Part shown: positions 46,540-55,629 of the stretch, piece by piece | Layout of the letters: each line of letters starts with the position of its first letter | How positions within the stretch are numbered: position 1 is the stretch's first letter | Source of the DNA: Saccharomonospora sp. CUA-673 | Lineage (GTDB): Bacteria; Actinomycetota; Actinomycetes; Mycobacteriales; Pseudonocardiaceae | Length of the DNA stretch: 64,000 nucleotides | Assembly: GCF_001942305.1 (NCBI RefSeq) | Contig: NZ_MKKE01000011.1 | Coordinates: forward strand, 219,170-283,169 | Reading direction: 5' to 3' | Translations under genes and position numbers: made by a program | The notes under the pieces: generated by a model | The model's database searches: none | What the model was told of the DNA's origin: nothing | What the model saw: the letters and a program-made list of their open reading frames with translations, nothing else

Positions 46540-47400
46540 TCACTTGGCGGAGTGGGGTGTCTCAGGATGTGGGTTGGTGGGTGCGTTCGGCGGCGCCGAC
46601 GGCCGCGCGGCAGCCTTGGCCAGGCGGCGGTGCCTGCGCGTGCGGGCCAGCAGGCCCAGCGGCGGCAGGTCGGCGCCCGGTTCACCCGACCGGGCCGCCA
46701 CGTGCAGCGCCCCGCGGGTGACCGTGCCGGACAGCGTCCACGTCTCCCAGCGTTCGAGGTCCGGCATCGTGTAGTCGTAGCCGAGCAGCAACGCCGCGCC
46801 GTCACCGAGTTGTCCACCGGCCAGGTTCCGCACCTGCGGCGCCGCCTCGCTCGCCGCCCCATCACCCGGCTCGCCGATGTCCACACAGTGCACGTCGGGG
46901 GCCGCGCCGCGGGCGCCCGTGACCGCCAACGCGTGCCGTGCGGGGTTCGTCCGCGCCGGCAGCGACGTCTCGGACACGTCCTCCACGCCCCCGACGTCGG
47001 CGCCCAGGCGCACGATGATCCGCGGCAACCACCACCAGTGCTCCCGGCGCAGCAGCACGCTGTCGGCCAGCGCCCGCGACGGCGGGTACTTCGCCAGCTC
47101 CTGATCGAGCAGCCCGTCGACGAACTCCTCGCCCTCGAGATCGTCGATGATCGTCACCGGCCCCGACCCGGCCACGCCCGGACGGTCGTCGAGCGAGCGC
47201 GAGTCGGTCACGGCGAACGTGGCGGCGCCTGCGGCGCGCAAGTCCGCGACCTCGTGGGCCCGCGCGTACGGCAACGCCACGCACACCGTCGACGACTCGA
47301 CCAGCGGCGTCACGGCGATCGCCGCGGGGGTTCCGTCGGCGCCCGTCCAGCACAGTTCCGCCGTCACGGCTTTCCGCCACGCCTGCACCAACCGTGTCAC
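46540..47400 (-). CDS. uncharacterised protein, possibly split-barrel fold
   Basis: 286 residues, not recognised with confidence. The N-terminal half (VTAELCWTGADGTPAAIAVT, PLVESSTVCVALPYARAHEV) has strand patterns like flavin-binding split-barrel proteins; a middle stretch reads LADSVLLRREHWWWLPRIIV and the C-terminus is a Pro-rich tail (PSAPPNAPTNPHPETPHSAK). It has no signal peptide or membrane helix and only two cysteines outside any motif. The start GTG at 47400 has no good ribosome site. It is divergent from cstA and precedes the inverted-repeat element. An oxidoreductase role would be a guess. Confidence 0.55.
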   Translation of the reverse strand: MTRLVQAWRKAVTAELCWTGADGTPAAIAVTPLVESSTVCVALPYARAHEVADLRAAGAATFAVTDSRSLDDRPGVAGSGPVTIIDDLEGEEFVDGLLDQELAKYPPSRALADSVLLRREHWWWLPRIIVRLGADVGGVEDVSETSLPARTNPARHALAVTGARGAAPDVHCVDIGEPGDGAASEAAPQVRNLAGGQLGDGAALLLGYDYTMPDLERWETWTLSGTVTRGALHVAARSGEPGADLPPLGLLARTRRHRRLAKAAARPSAPPNAPTNPHPETPHSAK

Positions 47401-47582
47401 GCCGGCCCCACTTCCACGTCGAAGGAACTCCCGAACCCGCGCCCCGAGGCCGCCCCGAGGGCCGTTCCGATAACACTGTGCCGAAGAACCACCTGTGGCT
47501 CTTACTTCCGACGCGCGGTGCTGTTACCGTCCCACGTCGCCTGACCACCGTGTCAACGTCGCTCACGGGAAGGGAACTGTCC

Positions 47583-49298
47583 ATGCCGGCCATCGTGATG
47601 GTCCTGATCGTCGGGGTGCTCTTCTACCTCGGATATCGCTACTACTCCGGATATCTCGCCCGGCGGGTCTACGCGCTGGACGACAGCAGACCGACCCCGG
47701 CGCACGCGATGCGCGACGGGGTCGACTTCATCCCGACCAACAAGCACGTCCTCTTCGGACACCACTTCACGTCGGTGGCCGGTGCGGCTCCCATCGTCGG
47801 CCCGGCCATCGGCGTGTTCTGGGGTTGGGGGCCGGCGCTCGTGTGGGTCGTGGTGGGCACGATCTTCGCGGCGGGCGTGCACGACTTCGGCGCGATCGTC
47901 GTGTCGGTGCGACACAAGGCGCAGAGCATCGGCACCCTCACGCGCGAGGTGATCAACACTCGGGCGCGGGTGCTGTTCCTGCTGATCATCTTCTTCCTGC
48001 TGACGCTCGTGAACGCCGTGTTCTCGGTGGTCATCGCGAACCTGTTCGTGGCCAACCCCGAGGCCGTGCTGCCGATCCTGCTCGAGATCCCGTTGGCGAT
48101 CGCGATCGGCCAGTACATCTACCGCACGCGCAGCGCGGCGCTGGTCCCGTCGATCATCGGCGTGATCGTGCTGTACCTGTCGATCCTGCTCGGCCAGATC
48201 ATGCCGATCTCGCTCGCCGGCATCGCCGCCGAGGACGGGCTGTTCACCGAGCGCAACATCTGGATCATCCTGCTGTTCGTCTACACGTTCGTGGCCTCGC
48301 GCATCCCGGTGTGGGTGCTGTTGCAACCGCGCGACTACATCAACTCCCACCAGCTGTTCATCGCACTCGGCGTGATCGGGCTCGGGGTGTTGATCGGCTG
48401 GGACACGATCGTCGCGCCGATGGTCAACGACCAGTTGCCCGACAACTCGCCGAGCTGGTTCCCGCTGCTGTTCGTGACCATCGCGTGCGGTGCGATCTCC
48501 GGGTTCCACAGTCTGGTGTCGTCGGGGACGACGTCGAAACAGCTCGACAAGGAGACCGACGCGCGCTACGTCGGCTACTTCGGCGCGATCGGCGAGGGTT
48601 CGCTGGCGCTCGGCTCGATCCTGGCCTGCACCGCCGGCATCGTCGCCACCACCGCCGACTGGCACGCGGCCTATCCCGACTTCTCCACGGCCTCGGGTGA
48701 TGCGACCGCGAACTTCGTCAACGGTGTCGGCCACTTCGCCAGCAACCTCGGGGTGCCGCATGCGACGGCGGTGGTCTTCGCCGCGGTCGTGGTGATCAGC
48801 TTCGCGGCGACCACAATGGACACCGGCGTGCGCTTGCAGCGCTACATCGTGCAGGAGATCGCCGAGATCGTGCGGATCCGGCCGGTCGCCCGCAACCTGA
48901 CGCTGTCCGGTCTCATCGCGGTGCTGATCCCGCTGACGCTGGCGCTGCTGCCCGGCGGCGGCGACGACGGCTACACCTTCGGTGTGCTGTGGCAGCTGTT
49001 CGGCACGACCAACCAGCTCACCGCGGGTCTGGCACTGTCGGTCGTGGCGGTGTGGGTGACCAAGAACCGCCGCAACCCGATCGCCGTGCTGGTGCCGCTG
49101 GTGTTCCTCGTGTCGATGACCACGTGGGCGCTCATCGACAACCTCATCACGTTCGTGGCCGAGGGCGAGTGGGTCCTGGCGCCGCTCGACGCGATCATCT
49201 TCGTCCTCGCGGTCTGGCTGATCGTCGAGGCGGCGTTGGCGCTGCGGCGGGCGTGGGGCGTGGCCGCCGAGGAGCCCGACCGCACGGAGGTGTCGTAA
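47583..49298 (+). CDS. cstA: CstA-family carbon starvation protein (peptide/pyruvate transporter)
   Basis: 571-residue membrane protein with about 16-18 helices. FIPTNKHVLFGHHFTSVAGA, APIVGPAIGVFWGWGPALVW and GAISGFHSLVSSGTTSKQLD are the CstA signatures; FAATTMDTGVRLQRYIVQEI and FGVLWQLFGTTNQLTAGLAL follow. CstA relatives import peptides or pyruvate when carbon is scarce. The ATG at 47583 follows GGGAAGGGA. Four bases separate it from the small CC-ending gene, followed by an ArsA-type ATPase, so the three form an operon. Confidence 0.93.
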   Translation: MPAIVMVLIVGVLFYLGYRYYSGYLARRVYALDDSRPTPAHAMRDGVDFIPTNKHVLFGHHFTSVAGAAPIVGPAIGVFWGWGPALVWVVVGTIFAAGVHDFGAIVVSVRHKAQSIGTLTREVINTRARVLFLLIIFFLLTLVNAVFSVVIANLFVANPEAVLPILLEIPLAIAIGQYIYRTRSAALVPSIIGVIVLYLSILLGQIMPISLAGIAAEDGLFTERNIWIILLFVYTFVASRIPVWVLLQPRDYINSHQLFIALGVIGLGVLIGWDTIVAPMVNDQLPDNSPSWFPLLFVTIACGAISGFHSLVSSGTTSKQLDKETDARYVGYFGAIGEGSLALGSILACTAGIVATTADWHAAYPDFSTASGDATANFVNGVGHFASNLGVPHATAVVFAAVVVISFAATTMDTGVRLQRYIVQEIAEIVRIRPVARNLTLSGLIAVLIPLTLALLPGGGDDGYTFGVLWQLFGTTNQLTAGLALSVVAVWVTKNRRNPIAVLVPLVFLVSMTTWALIDNLITFVAEGEWVLAPLDAIIFVLAVWLIVEAALALRRAWGVAAEEPDRTEVS

Positions 49299-49302
49299 GC
49301 AC

Positions 49303-49575
49303 GTGTCGATGCGGGCGCGGTTCGGCGACTGGTGGCGGCGGCTCGAACGCGGCCACGAGTTGCTGTTCGTCGCGCGGTGGCGGCAGGGTCTGCGCAGGGA
49401 GGCCCGCCGCCAGGACGACACACTGCGTGCGTTGCTGCTGCTCGAATCGCTCGGTGTCGACAACCCGGTGGCGTACGAGACGTTGGACGTCGTGCCGTAT
49501 CTCGTCGCGGATTTCCACGCGTGGCATCAGCGCATGGGCCGGGACGAGTTCGGCGACGCCGGGGTGTGCTGTTGA
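49303..49575 (+). CDS. small protein ending Cys-Cys (cory-CC-star type)
   Basis: A 90-residue basic protein: RARFGDWWRRLERGHELLFV, then RWRQGLRREARRQDDTLRAL, VPYLVADFHAWHQRMGRDEF, and the terminal GDAGVCC-stop. The two cysteines directly before the stop recall the actinobacterial cory-CC-star family. It starts with GTG at 49303 after GGAGG and its last ten bases overlap the ATPase gene, so translation is coupled. Its function is unknown; a C-terminal Cys pair could bind metal or form a thiol switch with the ATPase or with CstA. Confidence 0.7.
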   Translation: MSMRARFGDWWRRLERGHELLFVARWRQGLRREARRQDDTLRALLLLESLGVDNPVAYETLDVVPYLVADFHAWHQRMGRDEFGDAGVCC

Positions 49576-50480
49576 TCCGGTTCTTCGGCGGTAAGGGCGG
49601 GGTCGGCAAGACGACCCTCGCGGCGGCGTTCGCGGCGCGGCAGGCGAGCCGCGGCGTGCGCACGCTCGTCGTGTCGACCGACCCCGCGCATTCGCTCGGG
49701 GACGTGCTGGACGTGCCGTTGTCCGACGAGCCGCGGCCGGTCGCCGACGGCCTGCTGGCCGCGGAGATCAGCGGGGAGCGGCAGGCAGGCCGGCGCGTGG
49801 CCGAGGTGCTGGAGGACGCGCGGCACGCCGTTCCCCGCGAGGTGCTGCCCGCCGTGGAGCGGCATCTGCGGCGCGCGGTCGACAGCCCCGGCACCGTCGA
49901 GTCGGCGTTGCTCGACCGGTTGACCGACCTGGTCGAGGGCACCGGCGGCGACTGGGACCTGCTCGTCGTCGACAGCGCCCCGACCGGGCACATGGTGCGG
50001 TTGTTGAGCCTGCCGGAACTGCTCACGCCGTGGATCGAGGGGCTCACGCGCAATCGCCGCACCGCGCGCAACGTCGACCGCTACGCCGACGCCCTGTTCG
50101 GCGAGAACACCGACGAGGCCGATCCGCTGTTGGACCGGTTGCACGCGCGGCGCAGGCGGCTCGACGACCTGCGCACGCGGTTGCAACGGGACGCACGGGT
50201 GCATCTGGTGCTCGTGCCCGAACGCCTGCCGCTCGCCGAGACCGAACGGGCCGCCGACCAGCTCGGCGAGGCGGGACTGCCGCTCGGGGCGGTGCTGGTG
50301 AACCGCGTCGCGGGCGACGGTGAGGCCGGGGTGCTGGCGAGGCGCCGTGACCAGGAGGCCGCCGTGCTGGCGCGGGTGCGGGAGCGGTTCGGTGACGTGG
50401 TGACGGTGCCGTTGCTGCCCGGTTCACTCGCGGGCCTGGCCGAGCTCGGCGAACCGGGGGAGTGGCTGGACGCGCTGTAG
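49566..50480 (+). CDS. ArsA/GET3-family ATPase
   Basis: 304-residue deviant-Walker ATPase. FFGGKGGVGKTTLAAAFAAR is the P-loop with signature Lys, VVSTDPAHSLGDVL is the A' / switch I block, LLVVDSAPTGHMVRLLSLPE is switch II, and VLVPERLPLAETERAADQLG follows. There is one ATPase half, so it would act as a dimer. The start is GTG at 49566 (MLLIRFFGG). Arsenite-pump ATPases and tail-anchored-protein targeting factors share this fold. It is encoded with cstA and a Cys-Cys protein, and faces an ACR3-like carrier gene. Confidence 0.88.
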   Translation: MLLIRFFGGKGGVGKTTLAAAFAARQASRGVRTLVVSTDPAHSLGDVLDVPLSDEPRPVADGLLAAEISGERQAGRRVAEVLEDARHAVPREVLPAVERHLRRAVDSPGTVESALLDRLTDLVEGTGGDWDLLVVDSAPTGHMVRLLSLPELLTPWIEGLTRNRRTARNVDRYADALFGENTDEADPLLDRLHARRRRLDDLRTRLQRDARVHLVLVPERLPLAETERAADQLGEAGLPLGAVLVNRVAGDGEAGVLARRRDQEAAVLARVRERFGDVVTVPLLPGSLAGLAELGEPGEWLDAL

Positions 50481-50486
50481 GCCCGC

Positions 50487-51470
50487 TCAGCCGGACGGCG
50501 CGTGGTCGGTGCGCTCGCGGAGCAGCCGGGGGACCAGCCGCACGAACACCACCATGACCACCAGTTCCACGAGGGTCTGCGTCACCACGACGAGCGGGGC
50601 GAGGTCGAACGCGGCCGGCAGGGCGAGCACCAGCGGCAGGACGACGAGGGAGTTGCGGGTCGCGCCGCTGAACAGCACAGCGCGGCGGCCGGCGACGTCG
50701 AACCCGCCGACCCGGCCCGCCGCCGCGCCGAGAACGGTCATGACGACCGCGAACAGGACGTAGACCGGCACGACGAGCAGCAGCGATCCCAGTCGCGCGC
50801 CGACGCCGGCGATCTGCGAGGCCACCACCACGGCCAGGGTCGCGACCATCAGCGGCACCATCGCCTCGAGCACCAGGCGCTGCCACACCCGGCCCGCGCG
50901 CGTGCGTGCCGCCGCGAACTGCGTCACCGCGGCCGCGGCGAGCGGCAGCGCGATCATCACCACGAACGCCTCGACGAACGGTCCGAACTCGACGGTGTCG
51001 ACGAACTCGGCGCCCACGAACAGCCACAGATACACCGGCAGCAGGACCATCTGCGCGAACATCAACAGCGGCGCCGCGACGAGCAGCCGCTCGCTGTCGC
51101 CGCCGGCGAGCCCGGCGAACACGATCACGTAGTCGATGCACGGGGTCAGCAGCACGAACAGCACGCCGATCAGCAGCACCCGGTCGTGGGCCACGATCCG
51201 CGACAGCAGCCACACCACGATCGGCACGACGAGGAAGTTCAGCACCGACACGGTCGTCAGGAAACGCCAGTCGCGCAGTGCGCGGCCCATTCCGCCGAAC
51301 GGGATGCCGAGGAACGTCGCGTACAGCAACAGGGCCAGCACGGGCAGGATCGCCGCCTCCGCCGGAGCGGCCGCGCCCTCCCACGACAGCCCCACGGCGG
51401 CGCCCAGCGCCAGACCCGCCAGATAGAGCGGAACCTGGTGCCGTTCCATCCACTGCACAGGTCCCGACAT
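50487..51470 (-). CDS. ACR3/BASS-type arsenic-resistance carrier
   Basis: 327-residue membrane protein with ten predicted helices. LLTPCIDYVIVFAGLAGGDS carries the conserved Cys of ACR3 arsenite antiporters; RRAVLFSGATRNSLVVLPLV is the second crossover region, typical of the bile-acid:sodium symporter superfamily. The ATG at 51470 is chosen because GCGAGG precedes it and the upstream extension is Arg-rich and unlike the family. It converges on the ArsA-type ATPase gene with a 6-base gap. No arsR or arsC is nearby, so arsenite export is likely but not proven. Confidence 0.82.
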   Translation of the reverse strand: MSGPVQWMERHQVPLYLAGLALGAAVGLSWEGAAAPAEAAILPVLALLLYATFLGIPFGGMGRALRDWRFLTTVSVLNFLVVPIVVWLLSRIVAHDRVLLIGVLFVLLTPCIDYVIVFAGLAGGDSERLLVAAPLLMFAQMVLLPVYLWLFVGAEFVDTVEFGPFVEAFVVMIALPLAAAAVTQFAAARTRAGRVWQRLVLEAMVPLMVATLAVVVASQIAGVGARLGSLLLVVPVYVLFAVVMTVLGAAAGRVGGFDVAGRRAVLFSGATRNSLVVLPLVLALPAAFDLAPLVVVTQTLVELVVMVVFVRLVPRLLRERTDHAPSG

Positions 51471-51571
51471 GCCTCGCCCCGACTCCCCGCCCTTGTGCTC
51501 GCTCGACCGCGCCGTCACGGTAGCCGGTCGGCCTGCGGCGGCCCGCGCGGCCGTGGTGGGAGACTGGAGGG

Positions 51572-52764
51572 GTGAGCACTCCCGAGGATCTTCATCTGCC
51601 CGACTCCGCACTGGAGGGTCTGGGCACGCGGCCGTTCGGGGTGTACGTGCACGTGCCGTTCTGCGCCACGCGCTGCGGCTACTGCGACTTCAACACCTAC
51701 ACGGCCGGTGAACTCGGTTCGGGCGCCGCGCCCGAGGACTGGCTCGAGGGCGTGCGCCGGGAACTGGACCTAGCGGCACGGCGGATGCCGGGTGCGCCCG
51801 CGGTCGACACGGTGTTCGTGGGCGGCGGCACCCCGTCGCTGTTGGGGGCCGACGGACTCGGCGCCGTGCTGGAGGCCGTGCGCGGGGCGTTCGGGCTGGC
51901 CGCCGATGCGAGGTGACCACCGAGTCCAATCCGGAGTCGACGTCACCGGAGTTCTTCGCCGGACTCCGCGAGGCCGGCTACACGCGCGTGTCGCTCGGCA
52001 TGCAGTCGGCCGCGCCGCACGTTCTGCGGATCCTCGACCGGGTGCACACGCCGGGCCGGCCGGTCGAGGCGGCGCGGGAGGCCAGGGCGGCCGGCTTCGA
52101 GCACGTCAACCTCGACCTGATCTACGGAACGCCGGGGGAGCGCACCGAGGACCTGCAGGCCTCGCTGGATGCCGTGCTGGCCTCGGGGGTCGACCACGTG
52201 TCGGCGTACGCGCTGATCGTCGAGGACGGCACCGCCCTGGCCCGGCAGGTACGGCGGGGCGATGTTCCCGCCCCGGACGACGACGTGCTCGCCGCCGACT
52301 ACGAGCTCGTCGACGCGATGCTCGAGAAGGCAGGCCTGCGCTGGTACGAGGTGTCCAACTGGGCCGCCTCGGAGGACGCGCGCTGCCGACACAACCTCGG
52401 CTACTGGCTCGGCGGCGATTGGTGGGGCGTCGGCCCCGGCGCGCACTCCCATGTGGGCGGACTGCGGTGGTGGAACGCCAAACATCCCGCGCGGTACGCC
52501 GCGACCCTCGCCGGCGGCGCGCTGCCCGTGGCCGGTCACGAACTGCTGACCACAGAGGACCGTCACCTCGAACGCGTGATGCTCGAACTCCGCCTCGTGG
52601 AAGGACTCCCCGTCGACGCGCTCGACGCCGACGGCCTCCGCGAGGCCCGCGGGGCCGCCGCCGACGGACTGCTGTCCACAACGGACCTGGACGCCGGTCG
52701 CGCCGTGCTCACCGACCGCGGACGCCTGCTCGCCGACGCGGTCGTCCGCCGCCTCGTCTCCTGA
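51572..52764 (+). CDS. hemW: HemW, radical SAM heme chaperone (frameshifted)
   Basis: Coproporphyrinogen-oxidase-like protein that binds heme and a [4Fe-4S] cluster; 397 residues after correction. VYVHVPFCATRCGYCDFNTY carries CxxxCxxC; VFVGGGTPSLL and LGMQSAAPHVLRILDRVHTP follow. The frame breaks at about 51910-51915, between FGLAADA and VTTESNPES, where one lost G creates a false stop. The later half has NLDLIYGTPGERTEDLQAS and the HemW domain with HNLGYWLGGDWWGVGPGAHS. The start is GTG at 51572; GGGAG lies 10 bases upstream. Older annotations call it hemN; the short N-terminus fits HemW. Confidence 0.92.
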
Positions 52765-52795
52765 CCGGCACCGGTCGAGGCGGTGCCGCGGCGGG

Positions 52796-53976
52796 CTACT
52801 CGTCGAGGACGCGGATGCGCAGACCGGCGTTCTGGAGACGTTCGACGAGCGGGTCGCCCATTGCGACCGCGGTCGTCAGCTGACCGGAGCCCGACGGCAC
52901 GTCGTCGAAGGCCAGGCACAGCGCCGACTCGGACATCATCTTCGCGGTCTCGTCGTAGCCCGGGTCGCCTCCGGCGAACTCGGTGACGACGCGCCGGCCG
53001 GCGGCCTCACCGGTGAAGCGCACCTGGAACCACGAGCGGGCGCGCCGCTGCGCGCTCGGACCCTCACCGGGCTTGCGGATCTTGCCGAGCGCGTTGCGCA
53101 CCGGCGGGATCTGCGCGGCCACGCCCATCACGCCCAACCCGGCGCCGGTCGCGACCAGCGTCGTCAGGCGCTTCATGGCCGCGGTCTGGTGGTAGGTGAA
53201 GCGGCGACCGTAGGCGGGCATGGCCGCCGCCGAGCGGCCCACGATCTGCGGATCGAGCGTGGGCATCGGCACCAGCCATTTGCCGGTCTCGGCGTCCCGG
53301 GTGGGTGTGCCGAGCGGGGTGTGGATCGACCGCTCGGTGGGCCACGGCTCGGCGGCCTTGCGGCGCTTGGCCACCGCCGACATCTGGCGCGCGCGGGAGA
53401 ACGCCGTCAGCGCCGAGGCGTACGTGCCGCCGGAGAACTCGGCGTTGGCGCGGATCTGGGCGCGCACCGTGACGTCGGCGTCCTTCGCGGCATCACCCAG
53501 TTGGCCGATCGTGAAGTAGACGCCCAGGTCGTACGGGATCGAGTCGAACCCGCACGCGTGCACCAGGCGCGCGCCGTGCGGCGGGCGGTCTCGTGGTGGG
53601 CCAGGTACATGCTGTCGACGAACTCGGGCTCACCCGTCAGGTCGATGTAGTCGGTGCCCGCGGCGGCGCAGGCCGCGACGAGCGGCTCGCCGTACTCGAC
53701 GTACGGCCCGACCGTCGTCACAACCACCCTGGCCGCCTCGGCAACCTTCGCCAACGACGCGGCGTCGGTGACGTCCGCCTGCAGCAGCGGCAGGTCGGCG
53801 CACTCCGGGTTGATCGCGGTCAGCCGCTCGCGCACCGCCTCCAGCTTGGCCGGGTTGCGGCCGGCCAGTGCCCAGCGGCACCCGTCCGGAACGTGTCCCG
53901 CGAGGTACTCGGCGACCAGGCCTCCGGTGAATCCGGTGGCTCCGAACACCACGATGTCGTACTCGCGCTGCGGCAT
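52796..53976 (-). CDS. saccharopine-dehydrogenase-like / trans-acting enoyl reductase family (frameshifted)
   Basis: N-terminal Rossmann domain: YDIVVFGATGFTGGLVAEYL, RWALAGRNPAKLEAV and VVVTTVGPYVEYGEPLVAAC. The frame breaks at about 53567-53577 inside AHHETARRTGARLVHACGFD, then continues SIPYDLGVYFTIGQLGDAAK to a C-terminal domain ending at 52796. One lost base explains the break; restored length is 393. Mycobacterial relatives (Rv2449c-like and the phthiocerol trans-acting enoyl reductase Rv2953) act on lipid chains. Two hydrophobic stretches (MKRLTTLVATGAGLGVMGVA) may touch the membrane. The exact substrate is unknown. Confidence 0.85.
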
Positions 53977-54150
53977 GTGCGTCCTCCGGCGTCGCTGCTC
54001 TACGGCGTAGCCGGAGCGTACCGGAGCTGCCGGGGCCGCGGCGAAGATCCTGATCTCGTGGGCGTGATTGAACCGTCGGCAGGCGGGGTACCACGTCGAT
54101 CATGACGGACAACGCGCTCGTGGTCCGCGACGACGCCCGCGGGTTCCGGG

Positions 54151-54171
54151 CAGGTGTGAGTTCCACACCTG
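54151..54171. promoter_or_regulatory. perfect 8-bp dyad upstream of whiB
   Basis: CAGGTGTG (54151-54158), AGTTC, CACACCTG (54164-54171), centred about 55 bp before the WhiB-type gene. It is a candidate operator; the binding factor is unknown. The rest of the gap 53977-54215 shows no gene. Confidence 0.4.
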
Positions 54172-54215
54172 TCGGGTACACCGCGCACCGCACAGCTTCA
54201 CGGAGGTGATCACCC

Positions 54216-54530
54216 ATGGCCGACACGTCCCGTCTGCCGACGCCGGTGGCCGAGATCTGGGAATGGCAGCGGAACGGCAACTGCCGAAACCTGGACAGCT
54301 CGGTGTTCTTCCATCCCGACGGTGAACGCGGCTTTGCCCGCGCCGACCGGGTCGCCAGGGCGAAGGAGGTGTGCCGCACCTGCCCGGTCATCGTCCAATG
54401 TCGACGTCACGCGCTGAACGTCCAGGAGCCGTTCGGGGTCTGGGGTGGACTCGACGAGACCGAACGCCGCGAGGCCATCGCCCGCCGCAAGCGGTTCGAC
54501 GCGCCCGAACGGGAGCCGGCCCTGCACTGA
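54216..54530 (+). CDS. WhiB-family iron-sulfur regulator (WhiD/WhiB3-like)
   Basis: 104-residue Wbl protein carrying an NO/O2-sensitive [4Fe-4S] cluster that binds the primary sigma factor. The cysteines are Cys23, Cys53, Cys56 and Cys62 (NGNCRNLD, KEVCRTCPVIVQC), followed by the GVWGG turn and a basic helix (RREAIARRKRF). The N-terminus MADTSRLP...W.WQ and HPDGERG resemble Streptomyces WhiD and M. tuberculosis WhiB3. The ATG at 54216 follows a GGAGGTGAT site. It is divergent from the reductase at 53976 and 81 bases ahead of an F420 enzyme gene. Confidence 0.92.
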   Translation: MADTSRLPTPVAEIWEWQRNGNCRNLDSSVFFHPDGERGFARADRVARAKEVCRTCPVIVQCRRHALNVQEPFGVWGGLDETERREAIARRKRFDAPEREPALH

Positions 54531-54611
54531 GGGACCGCGGCGACCCGACAGAACAGGACAGCGGATCCGACGATCTCGCGTGGCGAAGGGCGACGCGAGA
54601 CAGGGGGAAGT

Positions 54612-55592
54612 GTGCGTTTCGGCTATACCCTGCTGACCGAACAGACCGGACCGAAGCAACTCGTCACCGATGCCGCGAAGGCCGAGCAGGCCGGCTTCTC
54701 GTTCGAGGTCATGAGTGATCACTACTCGCCGTGGCTCGACGAACAGGGGCATTCCCCGTACGCGTGGTCGGTGCTCGGGGCCGTCGCCCAGGCGACCGGC
54801 GACGTCGAGCTCATGTCGTTCGTGACGTGCCCGACGATGCGGTACCACCCGGCTGTCGTGGCGCAGAAGGCCGCGACCGTGCAGGAACTGTCGGACGGGC
54901 GGTTCCTGTTGGGACTCGGGGCCGGCGAGAACCTCAACGAACACGTCGTGGGGCGCGGCTGGCCCCCGGTGAACGTGCGCCACGAGATGCTCTCCGAGGC
55001 ACTCCAGATCATCAACTCCCTGTTCGACGGTGGGTACACCAACCTCTCCGGCGAACATTTCCGGGTGGACTCGGCCACGCTGTGGGACCTGCCCGCGACG
55101 CGGGTACCGATCGGGGTGGCGGTCTCGGGCGCGCAGTCGGTCGAGAGGTTCGCGGCCGCGGCCGACGCGATGATCGCCGTCGAGCCGAAGGACGACCTGT
55201 GCCGCCGGTGGGACGATACGCGGGCGCAGCTGGGCGTCGGCAAGTCCCGGAAGGTGGGCCAACTTCCGGTGTCGTGGGACCGTGACACCGACGCGGCCGC
55301 GCGCCGTGCGCGGGAGCAATTCCGGTGGTTCGCGGGCGGCTGGAAGGTCAATGCCGAGCTGCCCGGCACCGCGGCGTTCGCCGCGGCGACCCAGTACGTC
55401 CGCGAGGACGACGTGGCCTCGGCGATCCCGTGTGGAGCGTCGCCGCAGGCCGTCGTCGATGCGGCACGGTCGTTCCGCGACGCCGGCTTCACCGATCTGG
55501 CGTTGGTGCAGGTCGGCGGCGATCAGCAGGACGAGTTCCTCGCGGCGGCCGAGGACGAGATCCTGCCCGCACTGCGCGAGCAGCTGGGCTGA
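54612..55592 (+). CDS. F420-dependent LLM-class oxidoreductase
   Basis: 326-residue luciferase-like (TIM barrel) enzyme that would use coenzyme F420. RFGYTLLTEQTGPKQLVTDA at the start, FSFEVMSDHYSPWLDEQGHS with the His of the F420 site, and DGRFLLGLGAGENLNEHVVG are strongly conserved in the subgroup next to F420-dependent glucose-6-phosphate dehydrogenase. It starts with GTG at 54612, with GGGGGA in front. F420-dependent enzymes support an actinobacterial origin. The hydride donor or substrate is not assigned. Confidence 0.9.
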   Translation: MRFGYTLLTEQTGPKQLVTDAAKAEQAGFSFEVMSDHYSPWLDEQGHSPYAWSVLGAVAQATGDVELMSFVTCPTMRYHPAVVAQKAATVQELSDGRFLLGLGAGENLNEHVVGRGWPPVNVRHEMLSEALQIINSLFDGGYTNLSGEHFRVDSATLWDLPATRVPIGVAVSGAQSVERFAAAADAMIAVEPKDDLCRRWDDTRAQLGVGKSRKVGQLPVSWDRDTDAAARRAREQFRWFAGGWKVNAELPGTAAFAAATQYVREDDVASAIPCGASPQAVVDAARSFRDAGFTDLALVQVGGDQQDEFLAAAEDEILPALREQLG

Positions 55593-55629
55593 CCTCCCGC
55601 CTGCGGTGTGGCAGACGCGAGCGGTGCGG

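Noticed and set aside
44504..46774. 756-codon plus-strand frame over nirA
   Set aside because: Antisense shadow; nirA has full siroheme/cluster motifs in the other strand.
51900..51920. hemW as two genes (radical SAM half and HemW half)
   Set aside because: The false stop comes from one missing G; both halves are needed for one enzyme and lie end to end.
52670..52682. A further DnaA box (CTGTCCACA) in hemW
   Set aside because: One mismatch and inside a coding sequence; not counted.
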